From Pantoea phytobeneficialis (lineage in GTDB: Bacteria; Pseudomonadota; Gammaproteobacteria; Enterobacterales; Enterobacteriaceae), in assembly GCF_009728735.1 (NCBI RefSeq), contig NZ_CP024639.1, positions 1-64,000 of the forward strand: DNA of 64,000 nt, given 5' to 3'. This document shows, piece after piece, positions 53,247-62,805 of the stretch. The notes beneath the pieces were generated by a model. It worked only from the letters and a program-made list of their open reading frames with translations, did not search any database and was not told the DNA's origin. Made by a program: the position numbers and the translations under genes. Position 1 is the stretch's first letter; each line of letters begins with the position of its first letter.

Positions 53247-54938
53247 TCAGCCACTCATTTTTTCTGCTCTGCTTACGCCTGCCACGCTATCCAGATTAAG
53301 GTGCTGACCAAAATGCTCATCGATTTCAGTCTGGTGTGTTACTGCAACCACGGTACAGTCCGGTAGCCAGGTTTTCAGAAGTTGCAGCATCTCCCGCGCC
53401 GACTGTGCATCCAGATTGCTGGTCGCTTCATCCAGCCACAGGATGTCCGGTTTCAACAGCAACGCGCGGGCAAATGCGAGTCGTTGTTTCTGACCGCCTG
53501 ACAGTACCTGCTCCCAGTTCAGCCGCTTATCAAGCGCCCCACTCCACTCACCAAGACCGGTCTTACTGAGATACCGCACCAGTTTTTCCGAGTCTGGATC
53601 GGCAGGCTGCGGATAGCAAAGAACATCTCGTAATGTCCCTTGTCCGATATAAGCGCGTTGTGGCAGCAAAAGACTTTTGCCTTGCTGGCTTTGCCAGTGC
53701 CCTTCAAACCACGGCCAGACCCCGGACAGGGTTCGTAGCAATGTTGATTTCCCGATACCGCTTCTGCCGGAAAGTTTGCTCCAGCTCCCGGCAGGAAAAC
53801 CGAATTGCATGTCTGACAACAGGGCTTTTCCCTGCGGAGTGGCAACCGTGAGTTTATCCACCTGTGTCATTTCACCCGACACACTGAGGTCCCGGTTGTT
53901 CTGGCACTCCGCGATTGCCTGGGAGAACTGCTCCAGACGCGAAATACTCGCCGACAATTCTACCAGGGCCTTATAAACACGGATGAACCAGCTCAGTGCC
54001 CCGTGAACCTGACCAAAAGCGGAACGTACCTGCATCAAACCACCCAGGGTGATCGTTTTTGCCATAAACAGGGGTAACGCGGCAAACACCGGCACAATCA
54101 GGCTGATACGGGTATAACCGGTGGTAAAGAAGCCAAGGTTACGCTCCCCGTTCATCAAGGCACGCCAGTTTTGTACGATGGCACCAAAGGCGCGATTCAG
54201 ATGCTGTTTCTCCCAGGACTCCCCCTGATACAGCGCGATCTGCTCAGCGTTATCGTGCTTACGCAACAGGGCTGCGCGAAAGTCGGCTTCGGCGCGTTGT
54301 TTCTGATAATTCAGGCCATGCAGTTTCTTGCCAATCAGATGGGTCACCAGACTGCCCACCAGCGTGTAAAGCAGCGCAACCCAGACAAGATAACCTTTAA
54401 TCACCCACTCCTGTCCGAACAGGGTGAAGGTCTGAACGCCCGAAAGCTTCCACAGGATCCAGACAAACGAGAACAGCTGAGCGCTGGTGATCAGGAACGA
54501 CACCAACAGGCTGATGGTCTTATCAACGAAGAAGTTGATGTCTTCGGCAATACGCTGATCCGGGTTATCGACCTTTCCGGTGAGCGACATGTGGTAGTAC
54601 GCCTGTTTCGCCAGCCAACTGTCCACAAGCTGGGCCGTCAGCGATTTACGCCAACGAATAATGAGCAGCCGGGTAAACCAATCCTGGTACACGAACACCC
54701 CGATATAAATCAGGATGAAGACGCAATATTCCTTAACCAGGCTGTAGACCTTTGAACCATCAAACTCACCCAACGCATCATAGAAGGATTTGCTCCAGTC
54801 GTTGATCAACACGTTCAGCCAGACGATCGATCCCCCCAGGCTCAGAATGACGGCCAGAATTAACCATGCACTCCAGCTCTGCTTGCCACCCCAGAACGCC
54901 TGGCTGAGTTGCCATACCGTGGCCAGTTTCTTCTTCAT
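53247..54938 (-). CDS. yddA: YddA-like (SbmA/BacA-type) ABC exporter, FusD-like
   Basis: 563 residues, the length of E. coli YddA. An N-terminal SbmA/BacA-type membrane domain (six helices, ~20-330) is fused to an ATPase domain: Walker A GRSGIGKSTLL, signature LSGGQKQRLAFARALL, Walker B DILWLDEATSNLD and switch His in VAVTHQ. In the Fus system the homologue (FusD) is proposed to export peptide fragments left after ferredoxin is cleaved in the periplasm. The ATG overlaps the pqqL-like stop by one base (TAATG), so the proteins are translationally coupled. It is the last gene of the operon. Confidence 0.9.
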   Translation of the reverse strand: MKKKLATVWQLSQAFWGGKQSWSAWLILAVILSLGGSIVWLNVLINDWSKSFYDALGEFDGSKVYSLVKEYCVFILIYIGVFVYQDWFTRLLIIRWRKSLTAQLVDSWLAKQAYYHMSLTGKVDNPDQRIAEDINFFVDKTISLLVSFLITSAQLFSFVWILWKLSGVQTFTLFGQEWVIKGYLVWVALLYTLVGSLVTHLIGKKLHGLNYQKQRAEADFRAALLRKHDNAEQIALYQGESWEKQHLNRAFGAIVQNWRALMNGERNLGFFTTGYTRISLIVPVFAALPLFMAKTITLGGLMQVRSAFGQVHGALSWFIRVYKALVELSASISRLEQFSQAIAECQNNRDLSVSGEMTQVDKLTVATPQGKALLSDMQFGFPAGSWSKLSGRSGIGKSTLLRTLSGVWPWFEGHWQSQQGKSLLLPQRAYIGQGTLRDVLCYPQPADPDSEKLVRYLSKTGLGEWSGALDKRLNWEQVLSGGQKQRLAFARALLLKPDILWLDEATSNLDAQSAREMLQLLKTWLPDCTVVAVTHQTEIDEHFGQHLNLDSVAGVSRAEKMSG

Positions 54939-57709
54939 TATTTCGTCTCTTGCGGCAGAACCGTGTAAATCACCAGATTGTCCGGGTTGTAGATACGCGA
55001 TGCCATCGCACGTACGCCGTCTGTCGTGATGGCTTTATCCAGTGATGACACGCGGGAGAGATAGCCTGGATTATCATAATGGCGATAACTCAGTATCAGA
55101 CGTCGCTGTAGGGTGTAGTAATCATGCTGCCGTGAGGTCTCTGCACGCTGGAACGAAGCCTTCATTTCCTGCACGGTGCGATCATTTATCTGGCTGTCAG
55201 CATTCTTAAACGCTTTTTTGGCGATCTGAACCAGTTCCGCAGCACGTTCAGGAGAGGTACTGAAACGCAGTTCGGTTTCAATACGATTGGTTTTATCGTT
55301 GAGTACGGTTTCTAAACTCAGGCTGTAGATCCCACGGGCATCATCGCGTAAAACGTTTTTCAGATGACGGTTGACAAGATTTTTGGCGATGCTGACCTGG
55401 GCTGCCCGTTCCGGTGACCATACTTCGTTGCTGAAACTCCACAACCTCACCTCGGCTTTCGGCTCTTTGTTGAGTTGACTACGTCGTTCTCGATGTCCGG
55501 GCAAAGCGAGATAAGGTTCGGCAGGCAATCCGGCTCCGCGTTTAATGCCCGCCAGATACCGTTCAACAGCCTGTCTGAGGGTGGCTTCGGGAAGATTGGC
55601 CATCACAAAGTAAGTCACCGGTGCCGCGCTGATTTTTTGCCACTGCGTTGTCAGTTGCTCAGTATTAACGGCCGACAGTTGTGTTGCATCTGGCAGTTCA
55701 AGTGCCGGGCCGCCATAGCGCAAATCCGTCACCTCTATTTGGCGGAGAGCAAACAACGAACCTTCCTGCATAAGCCGTCGGCGCGCCAACATCATTACGC
55801 TGCTTTTCAGCGAGGCAGCATTCATATGATTATCAGTATGAAGTAGCTGATACGCGTGCAACAGGCTGTCCAATCGCTTGTAAGGTGCACTTCCGGTCAC
55901 TTCCAGTGTGTCCGGTTGCTGACTGATATTCAGCCAAAGCTCCTGATCCCGTTTCCATTGCGCATAACCGTCGTCGGTCCAGCCGGTCGGTGCACCAAAT
56001 CCTGCCAGTTGTGCAGCCAATTGTGCCTGCCAGGCGTTCAGCCCACGGCCCAGATAGCCCGCCTCGCTTTGTGCCTGGAACCACACGCGGTCTTTGGCCA
56101 ACGGGGTTTTCATCCAGACCACGCGGTCGCCATTACTGAGTCGCCACTCCTGCACCGACTCTGCCGGGAAATTTTTCACGGATGTGCGTTTACCCGAGGT
56201 ATCGTGTTCTGGTAATGGGACTGAGACCGATGTTTTTTCCTTCGCTACCGGAGTTAATGGCTCACCGGCGATCGTCGTCACCATCCGCTGAATTTCAGAA
56301 GGCAACGGCACACTGTAGACATACCTTCCCGGTACGCTGAACTGCACCAGTTGATCCGTGGCCTGTAACCACGTATTCAGGCGAGTGTTGATGTCGGCCA
56401 TGTCGATGGTTTTAAGTTCTGCCACCGCCCGGACTCCGCGCTGTTGCGCGTCGGCATACGGCTGGTTCTGCTGCCACGCAATAGCCAGGGTCTGCACCCA
56501 CTCAGAGAAAGTCCGGTTTTCCGGTTTTTCTTCCAGGCGCTTTGCCGCATCGAGGATGTCGCTCTTCACCCGTGCAAAGTCATCGACACTCAGTCCATAA
56601 CGCATTAAGCGTTCGCGCTCACGAATCAACGTTGCCAGGCCCAGTTGAAAGTCACCCGGCATCACATCAACAAACAGGCCAAACGCGACGGTAGAGCGGC
56701 CTGTTTCGGATTTCCGCGCAACAATATTGCCAATGGAGTCTGGCAAGGCACTTTGCTGACGTTTGAGCTGACGGCTCAGCATAGTGAGGGTGATTTGGTT
56801 GATGAGGCGATCCCGATACCCTTCGGTACCCTGCATCTGTTTTTCATCAAAACGGTTTACCCACGAGACCTGGCTACCACCACTTTCCGAGTCCTGTAGA
56901 TGGATCACTCGAAACTGTTTTTTCAGCTGCTGGTTGTATTGGCTTTCCTGACGGACCGGCACGGCAATGGCGGGCAACCCGGCAAAATGTTTTGTAATCA
57001 GCGCTTTGACTTTCTCTGGTTCAAAATCGCCGATGATCAGCAGGCGCATATTGTCCGGGTGATACCAGCGCTGATAAAAGGCTTTCAACGTGGCTGCCGG
57101 GGTAAGCTCAATCGACTCAACTTTCCCGATGGTTGGTCGGTCGGGATAAGGGGAATCCGCACGCAAGGCCGCGATGCGTTGCTGGTTCATGCGGGCTGCC
57201 ACTCCGAGTTTGCCACGCCACTCTTCGAGGATGACTTTACGTTCATCATCCAGATCAGGCTGCGTTATACGCGCATGTGCCGTCATCTGTGCCAGTGCCT
57301 GTAAGGCCAGATCTAACCCTTTTACACCATCAGGCGGGCTCATCATGAACTGCGTACGTTCGTAGTTGGTTACCGCGTTATAGTTAGCACCGCGTGACCA
57401 CCCCTTCTTAGCCAATGCCGCCGAAACGCCCTCAGGCCAGGCGTCACTGCCGCGAAAAACCAGATGTTCGACCATATGCGCCACGCCTGACTGATCGTCG
57501 GTTTCATCAAGCGACCCGGCTTCTACGCTCAGACGAATATCAATACGCCCGGCATCTGATTTAATCGGTGCCAGAGTGTACTGAAGCCCATTATCCAGTA
57601 CGCCTTCAGTCACCACCGGCAGCGTTGTTTTTGCGTCTTCACTCAGCACGGGCTGGGATAAGACCAGCAGAAAGAGTGCGACCCCTGCCAATCCTCTGCG
57701 TTTACACAT
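54938..57709 (-). CDS. pqqL: PqqL-like periplasmic M16 zinc protease, FusC-like
   Basis: 923 residues, close to E. coli PqqL. A signal peptide (MCKRRGLAGVALFLLVLSQP, cleaved near VLS-E) precedes two M16 repeats. The inverted zinc motif H78-M-V-E81-H82, with a downstream Glu in DDERKVILEEWRG, marks the active half; the C-terminal half lacks it, as is usual. FusC, its homologue, cleaves imported plant ferredoxin to release iron. AAGGA lies five bases before the ATG. It follows the TonB-dependent receptor by ~90 bp and overlaps yddA by one base. Confidence 0.92.
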   Translation of the reverse strand: MCKRRGLAGVALFLLVLSQPVLSEDAKTTLPVVTEGVLDNGLQYTLAPIKSDAGRIDIRLSVEAGSLDETDDQSGVAHMVEHLVFRGSDAWPEGVSAALAKKGWSRGANYNAVTNYERTQFMMSPPDGVKGLDLALQALAQMTAHARITQPDLDDERKVILEEWRGKLGVAARMNQQRIAALRADSPYPDRPTIGKVESIELTPAATLKAFYQRWYHPDNMRLLIIGDFEPEKVKALITKHFAGLPAIAVPVRQESQYNQQLKKQFRVIHLQDSESGGSQVSWVNRFDEKQMQGTEGYRDRLINQITLTMLSRQLKRQQSALPDSIGNIVARKSETGRSTVAFGLFVDVMPGDFQLGLATLIRERERLMRYGLSVDDFARVKSDILDAAKRLEEKPENRTFSEWVQTLAIAWQQNQPYADAQQRGVRAVAELKTIDMADINTRLNTWLQATDQLVQFSVPGRYVYSVPLPSEIQRMVTTIAGEPLTPVAKEKTSVSVPLPEHDTSGKRTSVKNFPAESVQEWRLSNGDRVVWMKTPLAKDRVWFQAQSEAGYLGRGLNAWQAQLAAQLAGFGAPTGWTDDGYAQWKRDQELWLNISQQPDTLEVTGSAPYKRLDSLLHAYQLLHTDNHMNAASLKSSVMMLARRRLMQEGSLFALRQIEVTDLRYGGPALELPDATQLSAVNTEQLTTQWQKISAAPVTYFVMANLPEATLRQAVERYLAGIKRGAGLPAEPYLALPGHRERRSQLNKEPKAEVRLWSFSNEVWSPERAAQVSIAKNLVNRHLKNVLRDDARGIYSLSLETVLNDKTNRIETELRFSTSPERAAELVQIAKKAFKNADSQINDRTVQEMKASFQRAETSRQHDYYTLQRRLILSYRHYDNPGYLSRVSSLDKAITTDGVRAMASRIYNPDNLVIYTVLPQETK

Positions 57710-57802
57710 TTTTCTTCCTTATCAGACTCAGTGCTGCAACCGGCTGCCCGCGGTGCAGGCAGCACAAATCCCCCGGCATTCCGCCGGAGGTAAAGTGGAG
57801 GG

Positions 57803-60370
57803 TTACCAGTTATAAGCGACACCAAACCAGAACTGCCGTCCGGTTTTGTAGGTCACTGTTTTGGAGGTAGAACCGGTGGTTTGCGTCGCTTCAATGACGT
57901 TATCAAGAACGTTCAGTACATCGAGCGTCAGCTCAATTGATTGATTCTGGAACGTGGGCTGAGACCAGGCGAAGCGCCAGTCGTAGGTGATGTAGTCTTT
58001 GTATTTGGTTTTCTCATACAGACTGGCGCTGCCTTCGTAACTGCCGCAGGCGCTGTTGTCACCCGGACAAGCCACAGTACTGATGCTGTAACCGGAGTAA
58101 CCTGCCGTGTACCCGAGATTCTGGCTCCAGTTAAGATTAACTGCCGGAAAGAAGGTATTGACGTTAATAAAGGCAGTCCACGGCGTGTTGAAGTCCAGCG
58201 CATCCATCTCGCCTTTTTCCATCAACTTGCCGTTAAAGATCACCATATTCTCGTCAGAGGTGGACTGATCGTAATACGTCTGCGAGCTGGATTTATTTTT
58301 AACGATGCTGGCACCCAGCTCCCAGCTAATGTCGGCTACTGCGAAGTGATACGGACTGATTGGCTGAGCGGTCAGAGACCAGGTGTTACCTTCTGTTTTC
58401 GCGCTGTTCGTGAGGATGTAGTAGTTATTACCGTTCGTATCCGTGTATCTGTCACGACCAAACTGGTCACGTCCTTTACGGTTAACCCATTTCACGGTCC
58501 ACACGGTATCCATCAGACGCTGAGAAATGCCGAGAGAGAGTTCATCGCTGTAAGGCGTTTTCAGATCGGAGATGTCGTAATCGTAAGTGCTGTATTTGGT
58601 AGTATCACCGACCCACGGGCTGTTGGCATCCGTACGGGTCTGGACAATATTGGCACTGATCCCTGAGCGCAGTTTGTATGTCAGCAGGTTCTGACCGTAG
58701 TAACGGTTGGCACCACCAAACAGGCGGGTGCTGCGGTCACCAAACACATCCAGTGAGGTGGCAAAGCGTGGTGCGACAGTCAGGTTTTTCAGGAAGTCAT
58801 CATACTGAAGTCGTACCCCAGGGGTAACTTCAAGTCGCTTGTAAAGCATACTGTCCTGAAGATAGAGCGCATAGTTGGTGTAGTTCCCCTCAACCGTGCG
58901 CGCCGGGTAGACCGTTCTGCTTTTGAAATATTGCTCACCATCAATACAAAAGTCATCACCTGCCTGGCAGACAACGCTGGTGTCTATCGTCGCGACTCCA
59001 CGGCTCAACGCGGCATCACCAAAACGACGATATCTCGCCTGATAGAGATCGGTTTGCCAGCCTGCATCGAGTTGATGAGTGATCCCAAGAGCAGAGAATG
59101 GCGTGAACTCAGCATCTTGTTTGAGGGTCGTCGTCGTTTTATCGGTACCAAAGGTACCGTAGCCGCCCAGATAACCTAACTGAGTACTTGAACCTGAAGT
59201 ACTCCCCCAGGTAATCGCATCCGAGGTAAAGTTTCTACTGTTATTAAAATGGTACCAGCTTTGATAAGTACTGGCTTCTTGTTCGATTTTGTTTTGTTCA
59301 AACTGATAACCTGCCAGACTGGTAATTTTACCCCACGGGGCAAAATGCTCCCATTCTAAATTGGCACGATAACCACCACCATTGTTAGTAAAGCCACCAT
59401 TCTTTACATCAACTTTATAATAAGTTGACTTATGCGGCGCATACATTCCGGTCATGCGGAAAATATCACCATTATCCGCAAACCAGGTACCTTTTAATAA
59501 ATAGGTTTCCGAAATTCGCTCCTGGTTAGTCCACATATCCAGGTTGGAATGGTACATCGGAATCTTTGATTCCTGACGGTTGTAGGAAAAGATCAAACCT
59601 GCACTGTCATTCAGGGGCTGATTAACACTGACAGAATAAAAGTTCTTGGTGAACTTAGGTTGATTAGCTTGCGAAGTCGCTTCCTCAAAACTTTCACGTT
59701 TTGACTCATCAATATGATAACGCGTCCAGCTATCTCGGGTGCTGCGCCAGGACACACGACCAGATGCCCGTTCAAGGTTGGCATCTTTAAGACGTGCATC
59801 CACCACTCCTCCGGTGAAATCACCGTATTTGGCAGCGACGTTGCTGTCAAATACCTCGAGTTTGTCCACCAGCTCCGAGTTTATCCAGAATGATTGTGTA
59901 CCACCCGATGGCAGGTCAATTGGGCTGTAACCATCTGGATCATCACTGAGGTCGCCGTTTTTGTTGCCGGGATTGACAGTGTTGTTGTTGGAAAGACCGT
60001 CAATCATAAAATTGTTGTTGTAAAACTTCTCGCCGTGAAATGAGACATTTTCGGGAGCAATTTCGCCAGGGTTATTACTGGAATCCGTATTATTGGCGAA
60101 TCGTACATTCGGATTATGTTTCAGTAACTCGGTGATGGTGCCATTACCCGTGGGATAACGCGCGATCTGTGCGGCGTTAATAACCTGCGTCCCCATCGTC
60201 TGACTGGTAGGTGCAGAACGAACAATAATCGTATCACCGGAATCATCTATCTGCTCAGCAGCTGATTCTTCTGTGGTGGTGTTTACGTCCTGAATTACGG
60301 TATTGGTGTCCGCTACCGTTGGCATAGCAAAAATGCTAAGCGGTATAATTATACAGCCTGTTATTTTCAT
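57803..60370 (-). CDS. yddB: TonB-dependent receptor, YddB/FusA-like
   Basis: 855 residues. A signal peptide is followed by a TonB-box-like segment (GDTIIVRSAP), a plug domain (VINAAQIARYPTGNGTITEL, VSFHGEKFYNNNFMIDGLSN, VDKLEVFDSNVAAKYGDFTG) and a 22-strand barrel ending in QFWFGVAYNW. Loops contain paired cysteines (VCQAGDDFC, VACPGDNSACG). The plug PTGNG motif and gene order match YddB/FusA, which import ferredoxin-like iron proteins in related bacteria. The ligand here is unknown. It is 20 bp after the TonB-like gene. Confidence 0.92.
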   Translation of the reverse strand: MKITGCIIIPLSIFAMPTVADTNTVIQDVNTTTEESAAEQIDDSGDTIIVRSAPTSQTMGTQVINAAQIARYPTGNGTITELLKHNPNVRFANNTDSSNNPGEIAPENVSFHGEKFYNNNFMIDGLSNNNTVNPGNKNGDLSDDPDGYSPIDLPSGGTQSFWINSELVDKLEVFDSNVAAKYGDFTGGVVDARLKDANLERASGRVSWRSTRDSWTRYHIDESKRESFEEATSQANQPKFTKNFYSVSVNQPLNDSAGLIFSYNRQESKIPMYHSNLDMWTNQERISETYLLKGTWFADNGDIFRMTGMYAPHKSTYYKVDVKNGGFTNNGGGYRANLEWEHFAPWGKITSLAGYQFEQNKIEQEASTYQSWYHFNNSRNFTSDAITWGSTSGSSTQLGYLGGYGTFGTDKTTTTLKQDAEFTPFSALGITHQLDAGWQTDLYQARYRRFGDAALSRGVATIDTSVVCQAGDDFCIDGEQYFKSRTVYPARTVEGNYTNYALYLQDSMLYKRLEVTPGVRLQYDDFLKNLTVAPRFATSLDVFGDRSTRLFGGANRYYGQNLLTYKLRSGISANIVQTRTDANSPWVGDTTKYSTYDYDISDLKTPYSDELSLGISQRLMDTVWTVKWVNRKGRDQFGRDRYTDTNGNNYYILTNSAKTEGNTWSLTAQPISPYHFAVADISWELGASIVKNKSSSQTYYDQSTSDENMVIFNGKLMEKGEMDALDFNTPWTAFINVNTFFPAVNLNWSQNLGYTAGYSGYSISTVACPGDNSACGSYEGSASLYEKTKYKDYITYDWRFAWSQPTFQNQSIELTLDVLNVLDNVIEATQTTGSTSKTVTYKTGRQFWFGVAYNW

Positions 60371-60390
60371 GATTTTCCCAGAAGTGAAAT

Positions 60391-61239
60391 TCAGTTTATG
60401 ACCTGAATACGCCCATCTAACTTATAAATAACGGTAACAATCTGGTTTTTAACTTCACCAGTAATGTCATATCGCCAGCGTGTAATATCCCGCCGCAGAT
60501 CGCTGCTAAATACACCCGCAGGATCTTCAGCCAGAATTTGAATATTTTTTATTGTTCCGGACGCGCTAATGTCAAATTGCACCTTCACTCTGCCCTCAAC
60601 CCCCATAGAGCGGGCACGAGCGGGATAATTGACGCGACGGTTCAGCGCCCGCACCCTTGGTGTCGTTTCATTCCCTGCACCCTTCGCGGCGTGACCAGAA
60701 GTACTCTCTCCACCAAGAGCCGCATTTCCACCGCTGCCAGCGTTAACAGGAGCGGAAGAAGAACTGGATAATGTTGTTTGTTGCGCATGTTCAGTCTGCT
60801 GAAGCTTATCGGGAGATACTGGCAGCAAGACTGGTTTAACCACCGGACGTGGCCTGACAGGTTGGCTGTCAGCCGTGGTCGCTTTTGTTACCGGCGGCTT
60901 CTGCGAGGTGACTTTCTTCCTTTCAACAACAATATCTGCCTTGTCGACGACGATCGTTTTGGGCAATACCCCTTGCTCTTCCGGCGATGAAGATACAGGC
61001 ACCGCAACCGGCAGCATCGGCTGATTTAAATTTACGACAGAGATTTCATTTCCTGTCTTACCTGCCTCGTTAGTGAGCGGCAAGGGCGTATTTCGGAAAC
61101 TCGCCAGTAACACCAACAGCAGGAGATGAACAGCAACAGAGAAGCAAACAGGGAATGTTTTGCGATACAAGGACCAGGGAGACTGAGTTACAAATCCAGC
61201 CATCCCTGTAGACTTCGCAGAGGATCCAAATGTAAGCAA
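60391..61239 (-). CDS. Dedicated TonB-like energy transducer, FusB-like
   Basis: 282 residues from a TTG at 61239; an ATG at 61206 would give 271. One N-terminal transmembrane helix carries the S-x-x-x-H motif (S34, H38 in FSVAVHLLLL) needed to couple to ExbB/ExbD. A Pro/Lys/Ser-rich periplasmic spacer (~60-190) follows. The C-terminal TonB domain (~197-282) shows NRRVNYPARARSMGVEGRV and VQFDISASGTIKNIQILAED, then RWRYD. E. coli yddA-pqqL-yddB lacks a dedicated TonB, whereas Fus has FusB, so this set is the complete type. It heads the operon, about 145-175 bp below the Fur-like boxes. Confidence 0.88.
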   Translation of the reverse strand: MLTFGSSAKSTGMAGFVTQSPWSLYRKTFPVCFSVAVHLLLLVLLASFRNTPLPLTNEAGKTGNEISVVNLNQPMLPVAVPVSSSPEEQGVLPKTIVVDKADIVVERKKVTSQKPPVTKATTADSQPVRPRPVVKPVLLPVSPDKLQQTEHAQQTTLSSSSSAPVNAGSGGNAALGGESTSGHAAKGAGNETTPRVRALNRRVNYPARARSMGVEGRVKVQFDISASGTIKNIQILAEDPAGVFSSDLRRDITRWRYDITGEVKNQIVTVIYKLDGRIQVIN

Positions 61240-61381
61240 AACCCTTCCCCACCCTTAAATGTACGGCGTTTACACCTGCCTCAGACAGTTTTTAACCGGT
61301 GACTCAATGCCAGGATCCCCGATACGTCCCCAGTTGCACTATGGCAGATGAAAGTTGTAAAAATTTGATACGAACACTAAC

Positions 61382-61412
61382 AATAATGAGAGTGATTTAC
61401 AATTTCATTATC
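61382..61412 (-). promoter_or_regulatory. Two overlapping Fur-box-like sites
   Basis: AATAATGAGAGTGATTTAC (61382-61400) matches the 19-bp Fur consensus at about 13 positions and GATTTACAATTTCATTATC (61394-61412) at about 12. The overlapping arrangement and position upstream of the iron-uptake operon make iron repression by Fur plausible. The promoter itself was not mapped. Confidence 0.6.
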
Positions 61413-61606
61413 AATTAAGTGTGAACATTTTCTGATTCTTACGATTTTTGGGTAATGGTATCGCTCAGAACTGCCTGACTGGCGTCCATGCCCACATAAC
61501 GTGCAGGGAAAGCTGAATGGTGGTCGAGCATCAGAAAAGTAGTAAAAGTGAGTTTTGGAGTAAATGAGTATTCACCCAATCAGGATGGGGCACAGATGAA
61601 AAACAG

Positions 61607-61628
61607 GCACCTTTTACGGTGCTTTTTT
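61607..61628. terminator. Hairpin terminator, possibly bidirectional
   Basis: Stem GCACC / GGTGC with a TTTTAC loop followed by TTTTTT on the plus strand, and preceded by AAAAAC (a U-run on the minus strand). It is likely a second stop for the minus-strand DUF1471 transcripts. Confidence 0.6.
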
Positions 61629-61683
61629 GTCGCTGATTCGTAGCGGCGCGATTTATCGCGCAACTGCCCAGTCTCCAGATGCG

Positions 61684-61706
61684 AAAAAGGCCGCCTTGCG
61701 GCGACC
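61684..61706 (-). terminator. Terminator of the 61.7-kb DUF1471 gene
   Basis: Hairpin GGCCGCC-TTGC-GGCGACC with a run of A on the plus strand (U on the transcript), 31 bp past the stop. Nearly identical to the one at 21902-21924. Confidence 0.75.
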
Positions 61707-61736
61707 TCTTCCGGCACGTCCCTGTACGACCATCCG

Positions 61737-61952
61737 TTATTTGTACAGTTCTGCGGTCATGTGAACACGGTTATTGGTGTTCGCTTCGGTGATTTTGTAC
61801 TGTGCACCCTGCTGTGCGGCCTGCGCGGCGATTTTCGCTTCTGCACCGTCCAGGGTTGAAGAGGTAACAGAGATGCTCTGCGCGAAGCTGGCTGCTGACA
61901 TCAGGGAAAGAGCGGCTACAGCGGCGATTGACAGTGCTTTGATAGTTTTCAT
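61737..61952 (-). CDS. DUF1471 (YdgH/BhsA/McbA-like) periplasmic peptide
   Basis: 71 residues: signal peptide (MKTIKALSIAAVAALSLMSA, cleavage near SFA-Q), then the DUF1471 domain TLDGAEAKIAAQAAQQGAQY, ITEANTNNRVHMTAELYK. AAGGA lies eight bases before the ATG. Its C-terminal half and terminator are repeated almost exactly in the gene at 21955. A second paralogue lies 123 bp upstream in the same direction. Likely stress-induced, as known relatives are. Confidence 0.9.
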   Translation of the reverse strand: MKTIKALSIAAVAALSLMSAASFAQSISVTSSTLDGAEAKIAAQAAQQGAQYKITEANTNNRVHMTAELYK

Positions 61953-62075
61953 GGTCTTAATCCTTAATGGGTCTGTTTGGAAGGCTGTGTGCCTTCGATG
62001 AAAGTAATAATAACCATAGTTATCGTTTCATGATTGATAATTAGTGCTATAACTGTGATCTTGCTAATTATCACC

Positions 62076-62285
62076 TTATTTGGTCAGTTCAGCTGACAGG
62101 TAAGCACCGTTGTCCACGCGTGCGCCGGTGATTTTGTATGACGCACCTGCCTGTTTGGCCTGTGCCGCAATTTTGGCTTCTGCGCCATCAAGGGTAGAAG
62201 CGGAAGCAGTGATGCTCTGCGCAAAGCTACCGAAAGAAACCAGTGACAGGGTAGAAACTGCAACGAAAGTTTTGATAGATTTCAT
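62076..62285 (-). CDS. DUF1471 (YdgH/BhsA/McbA-like) periplasmic peptide
   Basis: 69 residues from the ATG at 62285 (GAGGA seven bases upstream). Signal peptide MKSIKTFVAVSTLSLVSFGS, then TLDGAEAKIAAQAKQAGASY, ITGARVDNGAYLSAELTK. The C-terminal half differs from the other two genes, but its N-terminal half and upstream region match those of the gene at 21955. Tandem with the gene at 61737, so the two are probably an old duplication. Confidence 0.9.
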   Translation of the reverse strand: MKSIKTFVAVSTLSLVSFGSFAQSITASASTLDGAEAKIAAQAKQAGASYKITGARVDNGAYLSAELTK

Positions 62286-62631
62286 GGTCATTTCCTCAGA
62301 AGTTTATTTAATCGGTGAGGCGTTGTGCCTCGATGTGAGAGAGAATAGACCTGTCGGCGGGTGAGGAAAAGCTGAGGGATTTGCTGAAAGAATTCAAATA
62401 TTTTGAATAAAAATCAAACAACCAGTCTGCTTCATCACATTAACGTTGCCAGGACTCAACGTAATCCCTCTGAACCCAATACTCCCACCAGCCATTCATC
62501 AAATACACGTATTTGGGTACATAGATGACGGTGAGATGAGTAGATGATGAAGATAAGATTTCAGTCTTCAAGTAGGAGAGCCTTGGCAGAGCCTGATTAG
62601 TCAACGAGATGAGCTGGATCAACCAATTGAG
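62286..62631. other. Promoter region of the DUF1471 gene plus unassigned sequence
   Basis: The first ~130 bp repeat the region upstream of the 22-kb DUF1471 gene. Beyond that, a minus-strand 60-codon frame (62440-62622; YLMNGWWEYWVQRDYVESWQ) has protein-like content but no recognisable family or clear ribosome site. Confidence 0.35.
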
Positions 62632-62769
62632 TCATTTCCCCCTGAGAAGGTTTTCAATCGATTGAATAGGCATGGTCACAACCCATCGTTGTCTGACATA
62701 CAGCCAAGTCGTGGCATAGATCACCACGACCAATATGCAATTACCAAATTCGTTACTGTATCTTGGCAA
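62632..62769 (-). CDS. Possible small membrane peptide downstream of Fic
   Basis: A 45-codon frame from a TTG at 62769, 37 bp past the fic stop and in the same frame. It holds one hydrophobic helix (CILVVVIYATTWLYV) and ends WVVTMPIQSIENLLRGK. No good ribosome site is seen, so it might instead be the remnant of a Fic C-terminal extension or another gene. Confidence 0.3.
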   Translation of the reverse strand: MPRYSNEFGNCILVVVIYATTWLYVRQRWVVTMPIQSIENLLRGK

Positions 62770-62805
62770 GAGAGACGACTGCGGATTGAATGTATTTGTT
62801 CTTTG

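Larger units (their letters stand above)
61413..61736. other. Intergenic region between the iron operon and the DUF1471 genes
   Basis: About 320 bp holding the upstream part of the iron-operon promoter region and two hairpin terminators (61607-61628 and 61684-61706). No gene is visible. Confidence 0.5.
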
